DNA from: Octadecabacter sp.
Lineage (GTDB): Bacteria; Pseudomonadota; Alphaproteobacteria; Rhodobacterales; Rhodobacteraceae
Length of the DNA stretch: 64,000 nt
Direction: 5' to 3'
Assembly (NCBI GenBank): GCA_028825445.1
Contig: JAPKAD010000004.1
Span: 62,001 to 126,000, forward strand
The notes under the pieces are model-generated. The model was not told the DNA's origin. It saw only the letters and a list, made by a program, of their open reading frames with translations, and did not search any database. The position numbers were made by a program, and so were the translations under genes. Positions 28,804 through 38,698 of the stretch are shown here, piece by piece. Numbering within the stretch: position 1 is the stretch's first letter; the number at the start of each line of letters is the position of its first letter.

Positions 28804-30654
28804 TTATTCCGCCGCATCTTTCGTGCTGTTGAACCCACCAGATTGGCGATTCCAATATCGTGCATAGGTACCTGCGCGTTTCAGCAAGACCTCATGTGTC
28901 CCTTGTTCTACAATGCGACCTTTTTCCAGCACAATAATTCGGTCCATACCCGAAATCGTTGATAGACGGTGGGCGATTGCGACAACTGTTTTGCCATCCA
29001 TAGCTCGATCCAGCGCGATTTGGATCGCAGCTTCAACCTCACTATCTAACGCAGATGTGGCTTCGTCTAACACCAAAATTGGCGCGTCCTTTAAAATTGC
29101 ACGGGCCAATGCAATCCTTTGACGTTGACCTCCAGACAGTTTTACACCGCGTTCACCTAAGTTAGCATCATAACCCATACGTCCCACATTATCACGAAGC
29201 TCACCAATAAAATCATGTGCTTCTGCCTTGACTGCCGCTGCAATCATCTGCACTTCTGTTGCGTCAGGTCGACCATAAATAATGTTGTCACGCGCTGACC
29301 GGTTGAACATCGCAGTTTCCTGCGTAACCATTCCCATAGACGCGCGAAGGCTGTCTTGTGTTAGACCACGCACAGCCTGACCATCAATTAAAACATCACC
29401 TTGCTCAGGATCATACAGTCGCAGTAGAAGCCCCACAAGTGTGGATTTTCCTGCGCCAGAAGCCCCAACAATCCCTAGCTTTTCACCCGCTTTAATCCTC
29501 AGATTAATTTCACTGATTCCTCCAGCGGCACCGCCATATTGAAATGAAACGTTGCGAAATTCTATCTCTGCCATGGTCACGTTTATTGGCTTGGCATCTA
29601 CATCATCAGTCAATTGATGCGGTGGGGTCAAGGTTTTCATCCCGTCCTCAACCTCACCAACGTGGCTGAACACTGCCATCAAAACGAAACTAACCCAGCC
29701 TGTCATCTGACTAAGTCGAATAGACACAGCTCCAATGGCTGCCAAATCACCAGGTGTGACACCGGCATCACGCCATAACAGCCCAAAACCCACCATCGCC
29801 AGAGGCAAAACTCCAGCAAGCGTGATAAGGCCAAATCTGAAAAGCGTTGCAACCTCTCCGTATGCCAATGCATGACCACGCAGATCTTGCATCGCGTTTT
29901 GGGCAGCGTCAGTTTCGTGCAGCGTACCCGCAAACAGTTTTACCGTTTTAATGTTAGTTATTGTGTCAACAACCTGCCCAGTCAGCATAGCAGCAGCACC
30001 TGCCCTTGCCTTAGATCGTGACCGGATATGAGGTAAGAAAATCCAAAGAAACACAACATAACTCATAAACCAAAACACCAGAACAATCAGAAGACGCGCA
30101 TCTATTGTAATTAACAGAAACGCGGTGCCAATAACTGTTGAAAGCGCAAACAAAACTGCGTTTACCGTTTCAATGACGCTTTCAGTAATAGACCGTGCCA
30201 CCTGCATTTGCTTTTGCGCAATGCGACCAGCAAAATCATTATCAAAAAACGTGACTGCCTGTCCCAATGTCCAGCGATGCAAGCGTCCCACAACAAGCGT
30301 GAATAGATTTGGCCCAACCACAACAGACTGAAATGAAGCGGACAATCCAAAGAGTGTTGGACGCAAAACCATCAACAACAAAACAGCACTAATCAGCAGC
30401 CCAGCACTATCTCCAACGGGTTGTGACGACGCTGCAATATCAACAACTTTTCCCAGCAAAAACATTGCCAACACTTCAGTCGCGCCTGCCAATGCGGATA
30501 CAAAGGCAGCAAGTCCGATGACACGCCACGCTCCAGACAAGGCCCAGTTAAAAAATCGAGCAAGGGTATCTGGCGGCGGGCCATCAGCTTCCATACGGCT
30601 GTCGATCAGATTACCTAGTCGCTGGATAAACTTTTGATACCAAATAGTAATCAT
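28804..30654 (-). CDS. ABC exporter half-transporter (membrane and ATPase domains fused)
   Basis: Multidrug/lipid-type ABC exporter (MsbA-like), 616 aa from the ATG at 30654, which has GAGG just upstream; a longer frame to 30714 lies inside the dead neighbour. Six membrane segments precede the ATPase domain, which has Walker A GASGAGKST, Q-loop, signature LSGGQRQR, Walker B ILVLDEATSALDSE with the catalytic Glu, and H-loop AHRLS. All catalytic residues are intact. In related bacteria this gene follows a second, similar half-transporter; here that partner is a pseudogene, so this protein must act as a homodimer, pair with another half-transporter, or be without function. Confidence 0.94.
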   Translation of the reverse strand: MITIWYQKFIQRLGNLIDSRMEADGPPPDTLARFFNWALSGAWRVIGLAAFVSALAGATEVLAMFLLGKVVDIAASSQPVGDSAGLLISAVLLLMVLRPTLFGLSASFQSVVVGPNLFTLVVGRLHRWTLGQAVTFFDNDFAGRIAQKQMQVARSITESVIETVNAVLFALSTVIGTAFLLITIDARLLIVLVFWFMSYVVFLWIFLPHIRSRSKARAGAAAMLTGQVVDTITNIKTVKLFAGTLHETDAAQNAMQDLRGHALAYGEVATLFRFGLITLAGVLPLAMVGFGLLWRDAGVTPGDLAAIGAVSIRLSQMTGWVSFVLMAVFSHVGEVEDGMKTLTPPHQLTDDVDAKPINVTMAEIEFRNVSFQYGGAAGGISEINLRIKAGEKLGIVGASGAGKSTLVGLLLRLYDPEQGDVLIDGQAVRGLTQDSLRASMGMVTQETAMFNRSARDNIIYGRPDATEVQMIAAAVKAEAHDFIGELRDNVGRMGYDANLGERGVKLSGGQRQRIALARAILKDAPILVLDEATSALDSEVEAAIQIALDRAMDGKTVVAIAHRLSTISGMDRIIVLEKGRIVEQGTHEVLLKRAGTYARYWNRQSGGFNSTKDAAE

Positions 30655-31730
30655 TTTTAACCTCGAAGTCTGTGCCGATAAAACCACCGGACTGACGCTC
30701 CCAAAAGCCAGCATATTGTCCGTTCACTGCAAGCAAGGAGTCGTGCTTACCTTTTTCCACAACTTTGCCACCATCCATTACAGCAATCAGGTCCACCTAC
30801 GAAATCATAGACAAACGGTATGCAATTGTAATGACGGTTTTACCATTCATCAAACCCTATAATGCCTTTTAAATCGTAGCTTTAAGGTCAGAATCAAGGG
30901 TTAAAGTTGTCTCACCCCGCAACAAAACTGGCCAGATTTCAAGAACACCTGCGCGAGTTTGATGTTTTGGCGCTGACCACCCGACAGTTTCACGACGTGT
31001 TTCCCAACATGGCCACCTAAGCTGGTCCTACCTTGGCTGTCTTTAATATTAGGAATAAACTCATATGCTTCAACTTGTTTCAACGCTGCAACAGCCTGCG
31101 TGTCAGACACGCTTAGATTGCCATTTAAAAAATTGTTACTTAACGATCAATGCAAGCGTGAACTTACTTGATACTCTATTTCAATGGCTTGGCACAAACA
31201 ATCTTGACTGACATCAGCTATATTCTGAATAGAAACGTCAACAGCGGCAGGGGGAGAATGGATAATACGATTGGAGATGCAACGCATAAAATTATTTATA
31301 AACTAATCAAAAGTCTAGCGCCATACATGACGGTGTACACACCAAGGCATGATGGTGCCAAAATTTAGAGCAATGGGTCGGTTTACCCAGTTCAAGTCCA
31401 TGATTTGCAAAAGTGGTCGCACCCTCAACAGGAACAATACAACAAAAAAGGTCCCCAACAGTAGTTTAACAAAATGAATCCTTTGAAACCAAGAGTAATA
31501 AAATCAATAAGACGATACATATAAGTAAGAGATCAGCCAAATCTTGATAACTGCAACAATAACGGACATGATTCCAACAACCCAAAACATCTTTTTTAGT
31601 TGTCGGCAGGAACGGCCAGAGGCACGTTGAAAATAAATCGTCGCCGGCATATTGTTCAAAGGATTGACCAGGCTCAAAAAATAAAGGCGGAAAACTCTTT
31701 CCTTATCCAATATCGACAAGATTAAATCAT
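30655..31730 (-). pseudogene. Decayed partner half of the ABC exporter pair
   Basis: On the minus strand the gap between lysE and the intact exporter reads as a shortened ABC half-transporter, about 1.1 kb where 1.8 kb is normal. Recognisable in order: VGIMSVIVAVIKIWLI near 31590-31540 (first membrane helix), LNFGTIMPW..HRHVW at 31368-31321, QNIADVSQD at 31227-31201, VKLSGGQRQ near 30990 (signature), LDSDLKATI, GLMNGKTVITIAYRLSMIS near 30850-30800 (H-loop with His replaced by Tyr) and VMDGGKVVEKGKHDSLL, ending RQSGGFIG. Walker A is lost, and stops and frameshifts are numerous. The start overlapped the lysE stop (ATGA), so the operon structure is still visible. Confidence 0.88.
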
Positions 31731-32299
31731 AGAAAAACCAGGCCAGAAAAGGTCACCAATGCGACAGCCATCAAACGCATAAAAGCCTGCCACTTGGATG
31801 CGTCAGACAGAATGGTTTTTAACAGGCTGCCCGCATAAGTCCAAAACAAGCAAATACAAAGATTGATGGCCGAGAACGTAATAGCGAGAGTGGCAGCATG
31901 CGCCATAGGCGGCTGGTCTGAAATCACGGCCGATGCGGATGTCGCTACAGCCCATATTTTTGGATTTACCCACTGAAATAGTATCGCCTGAATGAACGTA
32001 AAGGGGCGGTCTGTATCGTTGGATTTTGCCTTTTTAACATGCCAAAGCTTCCATGCCATCCATAGAATCCACAATGATGCGATAGCCATCAAAACGTTGC
32101 GCAAAAATGGAAACACTTCAATCAATTTTGAGAGCCCCAAGCCCGTGATAAAAGCTATAAAACCAACGCCTAGCGCCACACCTAGCAGATGTGGTAAAGT
32201 TGCGCGAAATCCAAACCGTGCACCAGATGTTGTGAGAAGAATGACATTTGGGCCTGGAGAAAACAGGCCAAGAAAAACAAATCCTATAAGCGCTGTCAT
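31727..32299 (-). CDS. LysE/RhtB-family transporter
   Basis: Inner-membrane exporter of the LysE superfamily (amino acids or similar metabolites); the substrate is unknown. The ATG at 32299 overlaps the cca stop by 4 nt and gives 190 aa with about six membrane helices. The N-terminal FSPGPNVILLTTSGARFG is the family signature, and PKIWAVATSA is conserved in the middle. A longer reading to 32350 would lie inside cca. Its own stop overlaps the former start of the dead ABC gene. Confidence 0.92.
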   Translation of the reverse strand: MTALIGFVFLGLFSPGPNVILLTTSGARFGFRATLPHLLGVALGVGFIAFITGLGLSKLIEVFPFLRNVLMAIASLWILWMAWKLWHVKKAKSNDTDRPFTFIQAILFQWVNPKIWAVATSASAVISDQPPMAHAATLAITFSAINLCICLFWTYAGSLLKTILSDASKWQAFMRLMAVALVTFSGLVFL

Positions 32300-33450
32300 A
32301 GAAGTGCCAGAAGCTCTGATTTTGTCAAAGTAAAACCAGATGCGATCCATATGGATTCGAGCTGTTTGAGCCGAGCGCCCAATGCTGCCCCCGTATAGGT
32401 CGGCATCAAGTCTTTAGCCTTCACAGGATAGTTTTGCGACCCGCCAAATTGAGCAGCAACTATATCGACATTTTGCATTGCATCACCAAACAATGCCGCC
32501 CGCAACATCAACGCTTCAATAGCCACGTTAGGACCTAAGCCGTAGCCCAATGGTGCAGCATCAATTCCCGACAACGCTCCGTCACGAATACGCGTAAATT
32601 CAAGGGTGTCAGCCTTGGACAATCGTAGACAAGCATTTGTATTACCGGGATTTATAGCCGCAAGACGCGTATGGAAATTGGCAGGGCGACCAAGTTGTTC
32701 TTGAAGACTGATAAGCGGTGCGAGCGCAGATACATCCGAACCCGGAAGTAAACGTGGTAACACCCCGCACATTGCCATTGACGCCATTGCAGGTGCAGGG
32801 TTTGGCGCAAGGAGAGTTTTTATAAGCTCAGTCTGGATGCGTTCTTTTGCAAGGCCTTCCAACCCGTCAAGATTGGCCGCACAAGCCGCAAGCCCGTCTG
32901 CGTCTATTCCATGTTCAGGATCACCAAACCAAGCATAAAAGCGAAAAAACCGCAAGATACGTAGAAAGTCTTCTCTAATACGCGTGTCAGCATCATTGAT
33001 GAACCTCACATGCCGTGCATGCAGATCAGGAATTCCACCAACGGGGTCGATAACGGTACCATCTGGTGCACAATAAAGCGCGTTTATGGTGAAGTCTCGG
33101 CGCATGGCGTCAATTTCAAGGGTATCAGAAAACGCCACAACAGCATGACGGCCATCGGTTTCAACATCACTTCGGAACGTCGTGATTTCAAACAGTCTAT
33201 GATAAGCAATAACAGTGACTGTACCATGATCAATACCTGTTGGAATAACCTTAAGCCCAGCCTCTTTCGCAAGCATCATCACAACGTCAGGCCGCGCATT
33301 CGTCGCAAGGTCCAAGTCTGCCACATGCATACTGGACAAAGCATTGCGCACGCAGCCACCAACGAAATAAACTTTATACTCTGCATCCAACAGCATCCCT
33401 GTCACCGCCTTGGACGCCTGCGTGTTCAACCAATTTGCGGAAATTTTCAT
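32296..33450 (-). CDS. cca: CCA tRNA nucleotidyltransferase
   Basis: Adds or repairs the 3' CCA end of tRNAs. 384 aa, class II enzyme. The nucleotidyltransferase core has YFVGGCVRNAL, then the catalytic pair in VADLDLATNARP (DxD), and RRDFTINALYC. The C-terminal part is a helical domain as in the alphaproteobacterial enzymes. It overlaps the CoA-type Nudix gene by 4 nt and lysE by 4 nt. Confidence 0.96.
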   Translation of the reverse strand: MKISANWLNTQASKAVTGMLLDAEYKVYFVGGCVRNALSSMHVADLDLATNARPDVVMMLAKEAGLKVIPTGIDHGTVTVIAYHRLFEITTFRSDVETDGRHAVVAFSDTLEIDAMRRDFTINALYCAPDGTVIDPVGGIPDLHARHVRFINDADTRIREDFLRILRFFRFYAWFGDPEHGIDADGLAACAANLDGLEGLAKERIQTELIKTLLAPNPAPAMASMAMCGVLPRLLPGSDVSALAPLISLQEQLGRPANFHTRLAAINPGNTNACLRLSKADTLEFTRIRDGALSGIDAAPLGYGLGPNVAIEALMLRAALFGDAMQNVDIVAAQFGGSQNYPVKAKDLMPTYTGAALGARLKQLESIWIASGFTLTKSELLALL

Positions 33451-34043
33451 TTTATAGATGCCTCAGCCATCGCGCGCAAAATACACGCAGTTGCACCCCA
33501 AATATAGTATGGACCGTAGGGAACTACGTAATAAAATCGTTTTTGCCCACACCAATAACGATTTTCTATACGATAATTTTCTAACGTTAAGACGTGGCGA
33601 AGCGGCACAGTGAACACCTCTTCAACTTCGCCCGGTTCAGGTTTGAACGTCAGATCAGCAGGTACCATCGCAACAAATGGTGTTACGGAATAGTTCGTAA
33701 TGGTGTCGTGACAGGGTAATTGACCAAGGATCTTTGCAGATTCAGGATTTAACCCAATTTCCTCCTCAGCCTCGCGTAAGGCTGTGTGGAAAAGGTCGCA
33801 ATCAGAATCGTCTTTGCGTCCCCCTGCAAACGCGATTTGCCCAGGGTGATGCTTCAAATGGGCAGCACGTTTTGTCAAAATAAGCTGACCATCTTCGGTC
33901 ACTGCGATCAAGACAGCGGCTGGTTTTAGAATACGGCCATCGGACAACATCACGCTTGGGTTAAGATCAAAGTCTGACGAAGATTTACTTGCATTTTTAA
34001 TACCGCGACGAAGTGACTTTTTTAGGTCATCAAGGCTTTGCAT
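33447..34043 (-). CDS. CoA pyrophosphatase-type Nudix hydrolase
   Basis: Nudix enzyme of the NudL/PCD1 type, likely cleaving coenzyme A or related dinucleotides. The UPF0035 motif LTKRAAHLKHHPGQIAFAGG is followed by the Nudix box, in which REAEEEIGL supplies the metal-binding Glu residues. The start at 34043 (MQSLDDLKKSL, 198 aa) overlaps the hslO end by 14 nt; earlier ATGs up to 34079 are possible but less conserved. Part of the hslO-nudix-cca-lysE run. Confidence 0.9.
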   Translation of the reverse strand: MQSLDDLKKSLRRGIKNASKSSSDFDLNPSVMLSDGRILKPAAVLIAVTEDGQLILTKRAAHLKHHPGQIAFAGGRKDDSDCDLFHTALREAEEEIGLNPESAKILGQLPCHDTITNYSVTPFVAMVPADLTFKPEPGEVEEVFTVPLRHVLTLENYRIENRYWCGQKRFYYVVPYGPYYIWGATACILRAMAEASIK

Positions 34044-35043
34044 CCAGTCCCTTTGCATCCAGTGCATCTGTTGCTTCAAAACCTAGCGTATTGGGTTGAA
34101 ATATGTAATGCGAACCACAAAACTGACAATCAGCAGTAACTGTGCCTTCTTTCGTAGTCATATGTTTAATATCCTTGGCAGAATAGATTGACAGGGACTG
34201 GCGTACTTTGTCAGGTGAACAAGAACAGCCAAATTCCACCGGTTGCGGATCAAACACGCGCGGGGATTCCTCATGGAATAAACGCACTAGTAATTCTGTT
34301 GGCTGTACTGTTGGTCCAATCAATTCCATTTCTTCAGCGGTGCGCAAAAGAATGGTAGCTCGGGTCCAGTTTTCACCTTCATCATCATTTAGAATATCAG
34401 CGGCAGTCAGCAAACCATCTTCGCCCAACGGCGATGCTTTGTTAGAAGGGGACGCCTTTGGCATTGCCTGCAACATAATCCCACCAGCACGCCACGATTC
34501 CGTCCCTCCTGGTACAGATACTTTACCATATGTCAGCTGAAATGCAGTCGGCAATTGTTCTGATTGCGCGAAATACGCCTCAGCGCAGTCCGACAAAGAT
34601 TCACCTGCAATTGGTGTTATGCCCTGATAGGGAACTGTACCCTCGCCTTGGTCGATCAGGATTGCAAAATAACCTTTGCCCACCTGACTAAAAGGGTGTC
34701 CAATCGGATCAATATTTTCTTTGTCATAACTCGCATAGGCGCGCACGCGCCCTGGCTTGCCATCTTTAGAAGGACCATAGTAATCTGTTGCTATTAAACG
34801 CACAGGGCCATCACCACGCACTTGCAATGACAACTTCCATCGCAACTTAATCGTCTGGCCAATGAGGGCAGTCAACAACGCCATCTCTGCGACTAATGCT
34901 TCAATAGCGGGAGGATAATCGTGCTGCGCCAGAACATTGTCTAAAACGCCATCAAGCCGTGCGATGCGCCCACGGATGTCAGAACGGTCAAGCTGAAACG
35001 GCAGGACGGTATCATCCCAAGCGATATGTGATGCGATGGTCAT
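34030..35043 (-). CDS. hslO: Redox-regulated chaperone Hsp33
   Basis: Holding chaperone activated by oxidation. 337 aa. The zinc-binding, redox-sensing cysteines are present: CSC in FGCSCSPDKVRQ and CQFC near the C-terminus. The N-terminal domain shows LDNVLAQHDYPPAIEALVAE. First gene of the minus-strand run that continues through rlmD; divergent from a Nudix gene, with their starts 71 nt apart. Confidence 0.95.
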   Translation of the reverse strand: MTIASHIAWDDTVLPFQLDRSDIRGRIARLDGVLDNVLAQHDYPPAIEALVAEMALLTALIGQTIKLRWKLSLQVRGDGPVRLIATDYYGPSKDGKPGRVRAYASYDKENIDPIGHPFSQVGKGYFAILIDQGEGTVPYQGITPIAGESLSDCAEAYFAQSEQLPTAFQLTYGKVSVPGGTESWRAGGIMLQAMPKASPSNKASPLGEDGLLTAADILNDDEGENWTRATILLRTAEEMELIGPTVQPTELLVRLFHEESPRVFDPQPVEFGCSCSPDKVRQSLSIYSAKDIKHMTTKEGTVTADCQFCGSHYIFQPNTLGFEATDALDAKGLDAKP

Positions 35044-35114
35044 TGGGGTTTCCTAACAAGTGCAAGGTTGGCATACCGCGTCCATATAGGTGCCACAAGG
35101 TAAGGAAAAAGGGC

Positions 35115-35558
35115 ATGATTAAACGATACGGCGAACGGGTTGATCCTAATATACATTATAAGCCGCGCCCGGGCGCATATGTTATCTTGCAACATGGTCA
35201 TGATTTACTGCTAACTTTGCAAGATGGAAGACGACTTGAACATCCTGAAATACAACTACCCGGCGGTGGGATCGAAGCTGGTGAACAAATCTTACCTGCG
35301 CTGCATCGTGAAGTGATGGAGGAAACTGGCTGGCGAATGGACAAGCCGCGTCGCATAGGGGTCTATAAACGCTTTGTCTTTATGCCAGATTACGACTTGT
35401 GGGCTGAGAAAATTTGCACAATTTACTGGTCAAGGCCAACGCTCAATGTGAGTCCCCCTTTAGAAGACGGACATACAGCAATTTGGGTTCCTATGAGCGA
35501 CGCTCCAGCCCTTTTGTCGAATGATGGTGACGCAACGTTCGTGGCCAGCTTGCTCTGA
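35115..35558 (+). CDS. Nudix hydrolase
   Basis: 147 aa from the ATG at 35115 (upstream AAGGAAAAAGGG provides a ribosome-binding site); the longer open frame to 34959 runs antisense into hslO. The Nudix box is GGGIEAGEQILPALHREVMEETGW, with all Glu residues. The start YKPRPGAYVILQ resembles a small group of Rhodobacterales Nudix enzymes of unknown substrate. It is the third Nudix gene in the window. Confidence 0.9.
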   Translation: MIKRYGERVDPNIHYKPRPGAYVILQHGHDLLLTLQDGRRLEHPEIQLPGGGIEAGEQILPALHREVMEETGWRMDKPRRIGVYKRFVFMPDYDLWAEKICTIYWSRPTLNVSPPLEDGHTAIWVPMSDAPALLSNDGDATFVASLL

Positions 35559-35607
35559 CAGTTAAATCACGTTAATTCGCCAATAATTCAACATCAGGAG
35601 CGCCACT

Positions 35608-36840
35608 ATGTCCGCCAAATTTACGCCCAAAAAGGTCGTCCTTGCCTACTCTGGCGGATTAGACACGTCGATCATCCTGAAATGGTTGCAAACAGAATAC
35701 GGTTGTGAAGTTGTGACATTCACTGCCGATCTCGGCCAAGGCGAGGAACTTGAACCTGCGCGCGCCAAAGCTGAGTTGATGGGTATATCGCCCAAAAATA
35801 TTTATATCGAAGACGTTCGCGAAGAGTTTGTACGCGACTTTGTATTTCCAATGTTTCGTGCAAATGCGGTGTATGAAGGATTATATTTACTTGGCACATC
35901 CATTGCCAGACCCCTGATATCTAAACGTTTAGTTGAAATTGCAGAAGAAGTTGGTGCGGATGCAGTAGCGCACGGGGCTACCGGAAAAGGCAACGATCAA
36001 GTGCGGTTTGAATTAGCCGCCTATGCCCTTAACCCCGACATAAAGGTCATTGCGCCATGGCGTGAATGGGACTTGTCCAGCCGCACAAAATTATTAGAAT
36101 TTGCTGAAGAGCATCAAATCCCCGTCGCCAAAGACAAGCGTGGCGAAGCCCCTTTTTCTGTTGATGCAAACCTTCTACACACATCATCAGAAGGTAAGGT
36201 TTTAGAAAACCCCGCAGAAATGGCACCAGATTACGTTTATCAACGCACAGTTGCGCCTGAAGATGCGCCTGATGCGCCCGAGTTTATTGAAGTTGGCTTT
36301 GAACGAGGAGATGCAGTTTCAATCAACGGTATAGACATGTCAGCCGCAGAAATTCTTACCAAGCTCAATGAATTAGGCGGTAATCATGGGTGTGGCCGTC
36401 TTGATCTAGTTGAGGGTCGTTTCGTTGGTATGAAATCCCGCGGCATCTATGAAACGCCAGGCGGTACCCTGCTTCTTGAAGCGCATCGTGGGATTGAATC
36501 TATCACACTAGATCGTGGCGCAGCGCATCTAAAAGATGAGTTGATGCCACGTTACGCAGAGTTGATCTATAATGGTTTCTGGTACTCACCCGAACGCGAA
36601 ATGTTACAGGCCGCCATTGATAAGTCGCAAGAACATGTAACCGGTACCGTAAAGCTTAAACTTTACAAAGGGTCGGCCAGAACAGTTGGTCGTTGGTCCG
36701 ACCATTCGCTTTATTCAGAGGCACACGTCACGTTTGAAGACGATGCTGGTGCGTACGATCAAAAGGACGCAGCAGGATTTATTCAACTAAACGCTCTGCG
36801 TCTTAAACTTCTTGCCGCACGTGATAAGCGGTTCAAATAA
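35608..36840 (+). CDS. argG: Argininosuccinate synthase
   Basis: Condenses citrulline with aspartate using ATP, the penultimate step of arginine synthesis. 410 aa. The ATP-binding PP-loop AYSGGLDTS lies at about 13-21; [24 protein letters not shown] and GFWYSPE are also typical. AGGAG lies 6-10 nt before the ATG. Followed by an intrinsic terminator. Confidence 0.98.
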   Translation: MSAKFTPKKVVLAYSGGLDTSIILKWLQTEYGCEVVTFTADLGQGEELEPARAKAELMGISPKNIYIEDVREEFVRDFVFPMFRANAVYEGLYLLGTSIARPLISKRLVEIAEEVGADAVAHGATGKGNDQVRFELAAYALNPDIKVIAPWREWDLSSRTKLLEFAEEHQIPVAKDKRGEAPFSVDANLLHTSSEGKVLENPAEMAPDYVYQRTVAPEDAPDAPEFIEVGFERGDAVSINGIDMSAAEILTKLNELGGNHGCGRLDLVEGRFVGMKSRGIYETPGGTLLLEAHRGIESITLDRGAAHLKDELMPRYAELIYNGFWYSPEREMLQAAIDKSQEHVTGTVKLKLYKGSARTVGRWSDHSLYSEAHVTFEDDAGAYDQKDAAGFIQLNALRLKLLAARDKRFK

Positions 36841-36844
36841 AAAA

Positions 36845-36880
36845 AAGGCTCAGATATATTCTTATTTCTGAGCTTTTTAC
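36845..36880 (+). terminator. Terminator after argG
   Basis: Stem GCTCAGA (36848-36854) / TCTGAGC (36867-36873) with AAG extending on the left and a run of five T on the right, directly after the argG stop. Confidence 0.8.
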
Positions 36881-36900
36881 TTACCAAAATAATAAGCACA

Positions 36901-37611
36901 CTAAAGTAACTTCTTAACTTTCTTTATTTTTCCCACAAGCGCCAAATAATAGGGCATTGCTTGGGTGCACAACGAAATATGCTTCCCACTCAAAACCGGT
37001 AGATCATTTTCAGAATCCATAAAACTAGTGCTCTGATGCACTGCACGGTACCAATGGGATCCCCAAATTCCATCGAAAGTGCGAGGCCCAACGGGCCATG
37101 ATAACATGGCGCGATCAAATGAAATACCAATCTCAGCACATAAATTTTTTAGTGTATGTTCAGGGTCTTGGCGAATATTAGAACTGTCAACAACAAGCCC
37201 CCCGATACGGTCATAGAGGGCCAATTGCTGTGGATATCCAATGTCTTCGAGTGTGGGGTTTTCACGTTTAATAGCGTAACTGGCAATAACGCGGGCAGGG
37301 TGACGGATTAAATGGATATTCACACAAGCCTTAGTCCAATCCAGCGGAAAACCATCAAGCATATGGTGTGGCATATGTTTCATGTACTTATGCGGTTTTT
37401 CACCGTCATTCGCACAGACAACCGCAACCTGTTCAGCGTCAGTCTCGTGGATCGCTAGAATTTCATCCGACATCGGATGTTTCAGCCCGGTTGATGCAAG
37501 ATAAGGCGCATAAAACGGTTCGTCCATTACGGTAAAATCAGCGCGGTTTGCAAAGGAATACATCAACGCAGTCGACAGGTTGCGCGGGCCAGACCATACT
37601 GCAATTTTCAT
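36901..37611 (-). CDS. Sulfotransferase-like P-loop protein
   Basis: 236 aa. The N-terminus AVWSGPRNLSTALMYSF is the 5'-phosphosulfate-binding loop of sulfotransferases, and NIHLIRHPARVIASYAIK is the 3'-phosphate region. Related proteins occur alone or fused to class IV aminotransferases; here the aminotransferase gene is the next one upstream (62 nt away, same strand), so the two are probably an operon with linked functions. The sulfate acceptor is unknown. Confidence 0.85.
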   Translation of the reverse strand: MKIAVWSGPRNLSTALMYSFANRADFTVMDEPFYAPYLASTGLKHPMSDEILAIHETDAEQVAVVCANDGEKPHKYMKHMPHHMLDGFPLDWTKACVNIHLIRHPARVIASYAIKRENPTLEDIGYPQQLALYDRIGGLVVDSSNIRQDPEHTLKNLCAEIGISFDRAMLSWPVGPRTFDGIWGSHWYRAVHQSTSFMDSENDLPVLSGKHISLCTQAMPYYLALVGKIKKVKKLL

Positions 37612-37673
37612 ATTTTGCTCAAATTTATAAAATGCTCAACCAAGAGTATAAATGTATTCTGCAAAACTTTAAC

Positions 37674-38579
37674 TTATGTTTTTGCTAGAATTAATGACTT
37701 ATAAAGATTACGGATCTGCTTTGTGATTGGTCCCATCTCGCCACAACCGATCTGACGCCCATCTATGTTACTGATAGGAGTCTGCGCCCCAAAGGTACCC
37801 GTCAAAAAAGCTTCTTCTGCACTATAGGTATCTACTAGTGAAAAATTACGCTCAAACACAGGAATATCGTTAGAGTTACATAGATCAATCACTTTCTGAC
37901 GGGTTATTCCATTCATGCAGTAGTCCCCAGTGCTTGTCCAAACAGCACCTTTTCGGACAATAAAAAAGTTACAAGCATTGGTGGTATTCACAAAACCATG
38001 GACGTCAAGCATCAGGGCTTCATCAGCGCCAGCCTTTTCAGCTGCAATGCAAGCAAGGATGCAATTAAGCTTAGAATGAGAATTAAGTTTTGGGTCCTGC
38101 GTCATCGGTAAGCCACGTTGATGTGGCACAGTTGCAAGGGTGATTGGGCGGGGCAATTTTGGGGTAGAATGCTCCATAATAATAACCATTGTTGGACCAG
38201 AACGGCTGAGTGATGGATGCTGGAACGGTAAAACCTTAATACCGCGTGTGATCATAAGGCGGCAGTGAACGTCAGTGCTCATAGAGTTGGCCAATTGCGT
38301 TTCTAACACAGCTGAAATCACGCCATCTCGATCCATACCAATATCAAGATCAATCGCTTTAGCGGCCTCAAACAAGCGATCAATATGTTCGTCTATAAAA
38401 GCCCAATTGCCATTATAAAGCCGCATCCCTTCCCAAATTCCATCCCCAAGCATAAAACCAGAGTCATACACACTGACCATCGCTTGTGCGCGATGCGTTA
38501 AAGAACCGTTGACCCAAATTTGAATATCGCTATTGCGAGGATCGTCTTCAGCGGTGTGGGTTGTAATCTTATCACTCAT
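37674..38579 (-). CDS. PLP-dependent aminotransferase, class IV (branched-chain/D-amino-acid type)
   Basis: 301 aa. Fold-type IV transaminase related to IlvE and D-alanine transaminase. The PLP-binding lysine is in LNSHSKLNCILACIAAEKAGADEALMLD, followed by NTTNACNFFIV and GITRQKVIDLC, as expected. It cannot be assigned to branched-chain or D-amino-acid specificity by eye. Its partner downstream is a sulfotransferase-like protein, hinting at a joint metabolic step. The region upstream of its start holds three evenly spaced CACGTG boxes. Confidence 0.9.
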   Translation of the reverse strand: MSDKITTHTAEDDPRNSDIQIWVNGSLTHRAQAMVSVYDSGFMLGDGIWEGMRLYNGNWAFIDEHIDRLFEAAKAIDLDIGMDRDGVISAVLETQLANSMSTDVHCRLMITRGIKVLPFQHPSLSRSGPTMVIIMEHSTPKLPRPITLATVPHQRGLPMTQDPKLNSHSKLNCILACIAAEKAGADEALMLDVHGFVNTTNACNFFIVRKGAVWTSTGDYCMNGITRQKVIDLCNSNDIPVFERNFSLVDTYSAEEAFLTGTFGAQTPISNIDGRQIGCGEMGPITKQIRNLYKSLILAKT

Positions 38580-38597
38580 GAAAGGACGCTACGACCC

Positions 38598-38658
38598 CAC
38601 GTGAATTGTTCCAAGTGGTAAATAACACGTGAGGACACAATCCAGTGAATTGCACGTG
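38598..38658. repeat. Three evenly spaced CACGTG boxes between divergent genes
   Basis: CACGTG followed by A occurs at 38598-38603, 38626-38631 and 38653-38658, so start-to-start spacing is 28 and 27 nt. Flanks are partly repeated too (GTGAATTG twice, CACGTGAGG twice). The position between divergent starts suggests operator sites for a dimeric regulator, but the regulator is unknown. Confidence 0.5.
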
Positions 38659-38698
38659 AGGCTATTGAACGTAAAGATAACCTCAAAGGAGACTTCAA

